Below are positions 21,444-25,164 of a DNA stretch of 25,164 nt, piece by piece (position 1 is the first letter of the stretch; the number at the start of each line of letters is the position of its first letter). Source of the stretch: Spirochaetaceae bacterium (GTDB lineage Bacteria > Spirochaetota > Spirochaetia > SZUA-6 > Bin103); NCBI GenBank assembly GCA_028820215.1, contig JAPPKD010000369.1:1-25164 (forward strand), given 5' to 3'. The notes under the pieces are model-generated. The model saw only the letters and a list, made by a program, of their open reading frames with translations. It did not search any database and was not told where the DNA came from. Made by a program: the position numbers and the translations under genes.

Positions 21444-22895
21444 ATGCCGAGACCCGTAGCGACCGACATCCTGAACGTGGGCGAGGAATCGCAACTGTTC
21501 GTGGACGACCACGTGGTCGCCGCGACCGAGCGGCTCACCCGGCGCCTGCACGCGGTGGAGAAGGACCCGGCCAACCCGGTGCTGCGCCCCGAGCTCCCCT
21601 GTGAAGGGACCTCGATCGAATACACCAGCGTGCTCTGGGACGAGGCGGAGCAGCGGTTCAAGACCTGGTACCTGTGCGGCGACAACAAGGACGCCCGCAC
21701 CACTCCGGGAGCCAAGTCCCGGTTCGAGATCCGGTCCTGCTACGCCACCTCAGCGGACGGGCTCAACTGGGACAAGCCCGATCTCGGGCTGATCGAGTGC
21801 GGCGGGTCACAGCGCAGCAACGCGATCGACAGCGGGCGCTGGCTGCAGGGCGTGGTGCACACGGGCCCCGACCGGGAGCCGGACGAGCGGCGGCGCTACA
21901 AGATGCTGGCCTGGGTCACCGGCGGCTACCAGGCCGCCTTCTCGCCCGACGGGATCCACTGGACCGATGCGCCCGGCAACCCGGTGTGGCCCATTACCGG
22001 CGACGTGGCGCCCACCATCTACGATGAGCGCTCGCGGCAGTACGTCAGCTTCGCCAAGGTCCACGACGAGTACGAGGGGCACCGGCGCCGGCTGGTGGGC
22101 CGCGGCACCAGCCCCGACTTCACGCACTGGAGCCACCCGCAACTGATTCTGGCCCCGGACGAGGCGGACGAAGGCTGGACCCTGGGCCGCCCCGGCCACC
22201 ACACCGAGTTCTACGGACTGTGCGGGTTCCCGTACGCCGGCATGTACCTGGGGGTGCTGTGGGTGTTCCGGGTGACCGGCAAGGTGCCCGGCGGCACCAA
22301 CTACGGCGGCATCCACGGACAACTGGTGCACAGCCGCGACGGGGTCGCCTGGGAGCGCGCCTTCAGCCGCATGCCGCTGATCCCGATCGGCCCCCAGGAG
22401 AGCTTCGACTGCGGCTACATCCATGCCGCCGGCCGGCCGCTCGTGGTCGGCGACAAGGTGTGGATCTACTACGACGGGCACGACGGCGACCACGGTTCCT
22501 ACTGGTACAAGGAGCCGTGGGGCAGCGACGAGCCGCGCCGGGGTGGGGCGCTGGGCCTGGGACGGCTGCGCCTGGACGGGTTCGTCTCGCTCGATGCCGG
22601 CGCCGACGGCGGAACGCTCACCACCCGGCCCCTGGCCGTCGCCGGCGACGCGCTGGTGGTGAACACCAGTTCCCGCGGCGGCCTGGTGAAGGTGGAGGTG
22701 CTGGACCTCGACGGCGCGGCCGTGGCCGGGTTCGGCAGCAGCGAGTGCGTCCCCATCAGCACGGACAGCGTGCGGCACGTGGTCCGCTTCCGCGGCGGCA
22801 GATCGCTGGGAGCGCTGCGGGACACACCCGTGTCGTTGCGCTTCCACCTCCGGGACGCGGAGCTCTACAGCTTCCGCTTCATGGCTGCGCGCTGA
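21444..22895 (+). CDS. Five-bladed-propeller glycosidase-like protein (GH32/GH43-clan resemblance)
   Basis: 483 aa from ATG 21444, with GGAGG at 21432-21436. ESQLFVDDHVV (15-25), LHAVEKDPANPVLRP (35-49), and repeated blade motifs (YATSADGLNWDKP, AFSPDGIHWTD, GTSPDFTHWSHP, VHSRDGVAWER) define a propeller with Asp-box-like turns. The end (LRFHLRDAELYSFRF) is typical of a family widespread in Planctomycetes-type genomes and annotated as hypothetical or glycosyl-hydrolase-like. I cannot assign catalytic residues with certainty. No signal peptide is seen, so it is cytoplasmic. It shares an operon with two ABC permeases (16-base gap), so it may cut the imported compound. Confidence 0.8.
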   Translation: MPRPVATDILNVGEESQLFVDDHVVAATERLTRRLHAVEKDPANPVLRPELPCEGTSIEYTSVLWDEAEQRFKTWYLCGDNKDARTTPGAKSRFEIRSCYATSADGLNWDKPDLGLIECGGSQRSNAIDSGRWLQGVVHTGPDREPDERRRYKMLAWVTGGYQAAFSPDGIHWTDAPGNPVWPITGDVAPTIYDERSRQYVSFAKVHDEYEGHRRRLVGRGTSPDFTHWSHPQLILAPDEADEGWTLGRPGHHTEFYGLCGFPYAGMYLGVLWVFRVTGKVPGGTNYGGIHGQLVHSRDGVAWERAFSRMPLIPIGPQESFDCGYIHAAGRPLVVGDKVWIYYDGHDGDHGSYWYKEPWGSDEPRRGGALGLGRLRLDGFVSLDAGADGGTLTTRPLAVAGDALVVNTSSRGGLVKVEVLDLDGAAVAGFGSSECVPISTDSVRHVVRFRGGRSLGALRDTPVSLRFHLRDAELYSFRFMAAR

Positions 22896-22916
22896 CGGTC
22901 CGGCCGGGCCGGCGGT

Positions 22917-23999
22917 TCAGGTTCCGGTTGTTTCCTGACCGACCGTGTACCGGGTGCGGTGCTGCGCCCGCTTGATGCCGGCGAGCGACAGGCTGTCGGC
23001 GAAGTGGCAGGCGACGAAGTGCGGGCGTGCCCCCTGGTCGCCGCGGTTCACGAGTGGCGGCTCCTCGCGCCTGCAGATCTCCTCGGCGTACGGGCAGCGC
23101 GGATGAAAGTAGCAGCCCGCCGGAGGTTTGGCCGGGTCGGCGACGTCGCCGGTGAGCACGATACGCCGCCGCTCGTGGCGCGACTCCGGCTCGGTCTTCG
23201 GCACCGCGGAGAGCAGCGCCTCGGTGTAGGGGTGCAGGGGACGGAGGAAGATGTCGTCGGTGTCGCCGAGCTCCACGACCTTCCCCACGTACATCACGGC
23301 GACGCGCTGACTCACGTACTCCACCACCGCCAGATTGTGGGCGATGAACAGGTAGGTGAGGTGGAAGCGCTGCTTCAGCTCCTGCATCAGCTTGAGGATC
23401 TGCGCCTGCACCGAGACGTCGAGGGCTGACACCGGCTCGTCGGCGACGATGAACCTCGGGCTCAGCGCCAGGGCCCGCGCTATCGCGATCCTCTGCCGCT
23501 GGCCGCCTGAGAAGGCGTGCGGATAGCGCCTCATGTACTCGGGATCGAGGCTGACGTCCCGCAGCAGCCGCGCCACTCTCTCCTCGAGCTCGTTCTTCCG
23601 GCGCACGATGGCGTGCGTGAGCAACGGCTCTCCCACCGTCTCCAGGATGTTCATGCGCGGATTGAGCGACGAGTAGGGGTCCTGGAAGATCATGCTCATG
23701 TGGCGCCAGACGCTCTTGAGCTGCGCCTCCTCGAGGCTGGCGACGTCGATCGGGTCGCCGCCGTCGACGCTGAAGCGGACCGATCCGGACGTGGGGTCCA
23801 GGGCCCGGATGATGCATCTGCCGGTGGTGGTCTTGCCGCAGCCGCTCTCTCCGACCAGCCCCAGGACCTCGCCGCGGCGCACGAAGAAGCTGATCCCGTC
23901 CACGGCCCGTACCACGTTGACGGTGCTGCGCAGCAGGCCCCGTATCACCGGGAAGTGCTTCACCAGGGCGATGACTTCGAGGAGCTTCTCTCTCTCCAT
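22917..23999 (-). CDS. Peptide-type ABC transporter ATP-binding protein, DppF/OppF family
   Basis: 360 aa. Walker A GESGCGKT (50-57), Q-loop Q106, signature SGGQRQR (164-170), Walker B FIVADE (184-189 region) and switch His H221 are all intact, so it should hydrolyse ATP. The C-terminal oligopeptide-transporter domain has [12 protein letters not shown] and four cysteines (C296, C302, C309, C331) in the layout that binds an iron-sulfur cluster in some relatives. ATG 23999 has AAAGG six bases upstream. It follows the DppD-type gene by 9 bases and converges on the permease operon, with a 21-base gap. It powers the DppB/DppC-type channel. Confidence 0.97.
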   Translation of the reverse strand: MEREKLLEVIALVKHFPVIRGLLRSTVNVVRAVDGISFFVRRGEVLGLVGESGCGKTTTGRCIIRALDPTSGSVRFSVDGGDPIDVASLEEAQLKSVWRHMSMIFQDPYSSLNPRMNILETVGEPLLTHAIVRRKNELEERVARLLRDVSLDPEYMRRYPHAFSGGQRQRIAIARALALSPRFIVADEPVSALDVSVQAQILKLMQELKQRFHLTYLFIAHNLAVVEYVSQRVAVMYVGKVVELGDTDDIFLRPLHPYTEALLSAVPKTEPESRHERRRIVLTGDVADPAKPPAGCYFHPRCPYAEEICRREEPPLVNRGDQGARPHFVACHFADSLSLAGIKRAQHRTRYTVGQETTGT

Positions 24000-24008
24000 G
24001 CGCGCCTT

Positions 24009-25019
24009 TCAGTCGTACAGGTAGCAACTCGTGGTGTGGCCCGGGCCCACCTCCGCGGCGGCGGGGAACGCCTGCGCACACCGGTCCTCCAGGACGTGGG
24101 CACAGCGGGGGTGGAACGGGCATCCGCCCGGCATCTCGTAGGGGCTCGGGACGCTGCCGCCGATCGCCTCGATCTCGTGGGCCGATCCCTCGCCCAGGCG
24201 CGGGATCGAGTTCAGCAGGCCGACCGTGTAGGGATGTTTCGGCGTGCGGAAGATCGTCTCTACCGGCGCCGATTCCACGTCCCGTCCCAGGTACATGACC
24301 ATCACCCGGTCGCACAGCTCGGCGATCACGGCCAGGTCATGGGTGATGATGATGAGCGACATGTTCAGCTCCTGCTGCAGCTCCTTCATCAACTCCAGGA
24401 CCTGGGCCTGAATCGTCACGTCCACCGCGGTGGTGGGCTCGTCGGCGATCAGCAGGCTGGGATGGCAGGAGAGCGCCATGGCGATCATCGCCCGCTGCCG
24501 CATGCCGCCTGAGATGGCGAAGGGATAGGCGTCGATGGTCTGTTCCGGGTTCGGCATGCCGGCGCGCCGCAGCATCTCGACGGCGCGCTCCCGCGCGGTG
24601 CGTTTGTCGCACTCCTGGTGCAGGCGGATCGCCTCCATGATCTGGTTGCCGATGGTGTAGACCAGGCTGAAGGCGGTCATCGGCTCCTGGAACACCATCG
24701 ACACCTCGGCCCCGCGGATGCTCCGCACCTGTCTGCCCTTCCAGTCCAGCTTCGCCAGGTCCACCACGCCGGCTTCCGTGCGCAGCAGGATCTCGCCGCT
24801 CACGATGCGGCCGTTGCGCGGCACGATGCGGAGGATCGACTGCGCCGTGACGCTCTTGCCGCAGCCGCTCTCGCCGGCGATGCCGAGCGTCTCACCGCGC
24901 TGCAGGTCGAACGACACGCCGTCGACGGCCCGGAGCGTTCCCTCGCGCGAGAAGAACCAGGTCTTGAGGTCGCGCACGCTGAGCAGCGCATCGTCCTTCG
25001 CCACCGCGCCATCATGCAT
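24009..25019 (-). CDS. Peptide-type ABC transporter ATP-binding protein, DppD/OppD family
   Basis: 336 aa. Walker A GESGCGKS (49-56), signature ISGGMRQR (169-176), Walker B LLIADE (189-194), switch His H227. The C-terminal [12 protein letters not shown] and cysteines C300, C306, C314 and C332 match the oligopeptide-transporter domain with a possible [4Fe-4S] site. It is first in the ATPase pair, 9 bases before the DppF-type gene. ATG 25019 lies next to low-quality sequence and has no convincing SD; the true start cannot be checked further upstream. A binding-protein gene may lie beyond the window edge. Confidence 0.96.
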   Translation of the reverse strand: MHDGAVAKDDALLSVRDLKTWFFSREGTLRAVDGVSFDLQRGETLGIAGESGCGKSVTAQSILRIVPRNGRIVSGEILLRTEAGVVDLAKLDWKGRQVRSIRGAEVSMVFQEPMTAFSLVYTIGNQIMEAIRLHQECDKRTARERAVEMLRRAGMPNPEQTIDAYPFAISGGMRQRAMIAMALSCHPSLLIADEPTTAVDVTIQAQVLELMKELQQELNMSLIIITHDLAVIAELCDRVMVMYLGRDVESAPVETIFRTPKHPYTVGLLNSIPRLGEGSAHEIEAIGGSVPSPYEMPGGCPFHPRCAHVLEDRCAQAFPAAAEVGPGHTTSCYLYD

Positions 25020-25054
25020 CGAAGCCGGGGCTCCGGTCAGCGGAGAGGGAGGTG

Positions 25055-25164
25055 GAGCGTGGGGCCCCCCCGCGGGGGGGGGGCCCGCCCCACCCGCGAG
25101 AGGGTGAGTTGGAAGGGGGCGCGCCGGGCGGGAAAAAATTTGTTGTTGGGGTGCAGGGGGCGCG
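25055..25164. other. Homopolymer-rich window end, probable assembly noise
   Basis: Runs of 7 C (25065-25071) and 10 G (25074-25083), then further G-rich and A/T-rich homopolymers, produce a self-complementary stretch unlike the rest of the window. No gene, promoter or ribosome site can be trusted here. A read-end or contig-end artefact is the likeliest cause. Confidence 0.6.

Noticed and set aside
22900..22912. CCGGCC-G-GGCCGG inverted repeat in the convergent gap before the DppF-type stop
   Set aside because: A one-base loop cannot form as drawn, and GC palindromes are frequent here. It may contribute to termination but is not a supportable call.
22879..24315. Minus-strand frame of 478 codons over the ATPase genes
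   Set aside because: It is a shifted-frame shadow of the two ABC ATPases, which have intact Walker and signature motifs in their own frames.
1..25164. CRISPR arrays, insertion sequences, phage genes
   Set aside because: No regularly spaced repeats beyond the 10-bp and 15-bp tandem repeats, and no transposase, integrase or structural phage protein was recognised in any frame.

Overview
The window is a gene-dense, mostly high-GC bacterial chromosome segment. Sampled coding rows reach about 80% G+C (5341-5400: 48/60 by hand count), against about 40% in a small island near 3.2-4.3 kb (4021-4080: 24/60). The solute-binding protein leader ends FATGVEEEE, a style common in spirochaete binding proteins. 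The mix of sulfatase, phytanoyl-CoA dioxygenase-type oxygenases, Gfo/Idh/MocA dehydrogenases, GH32-like enzymes and sugar/peptide ABC transporters recalls high-GC Spirochaetota and other heterotrophs from marine or host-associated metagenomes. The lineage is an inference; no rRNA or marker gene is present.

Layout. 0-2 kb (-): a secreted SUMF1-cupredoxin-CNA_B-like fusion protein, preceded by a strong inverted repeat and a 10-bp tandem repeat. 2-3.2 kb (+): a beta-propeller protein of the oligogalacturonate-lyase/WD40-like type. 3.4-4.3 kb (-): a low-GC orphan with a PD-(D/E)XK-like motif. 4.3-6.9 kb: a divergent pair, an unrecognised protein (-) and a GH32-family protein (+) that seems to lack the usual acid/base Glu. 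7-8 kb (+): a PhyH-family oxygenase, convergent with (8-10.4 kb, -) a Gfo/Idh/MocA dehydrogenase translationally coupled to a sulfatase without a signal peptide. 10.4-12.7 kb (+): a second Gfo/Idh/MocA dehydrogenase and an RmlD-like reductase. 12.7-13.9 kb (-): a second PhyH-family protein. 14.1 kb (+): a small conserved protein.

14.3-18.3 kb (-) is a CUT1-type carbohydrate ABC operon: binding protein, intercistronic hairpin, two permeases, and a membrane-anchored Ig-like protein; it has no ATPase. A Phd/PIN toxin-antitoxin pair sits directly upstream on the same strand. 19.3-22.9 kb (+) carries two peptide-type (DppB/DppC) permeases and a five-bladed-propeller glycosidase-like protein. The two matching ATPases (22.9-25.0 kb, -) converge on them. 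No binding protein for this second transporter lies in the window.

Together the genes look like accessory uptake and breakdown of modified (possibly sulfated or fructose-containing) sugars: import by two ABC systems, hydrolysis by glycosidase-like proteins, desulfation, then oxidation/reduction by the dehydrogenases and oxygenases. Substrates cannot be read from sequence. I found no tRNA, rRNA, CRISPR array, transposase or phage gene. No gene-free stretch exceeds 300 bases. The last ~110 bases are homopolymer-rich and look like contig-end noise.
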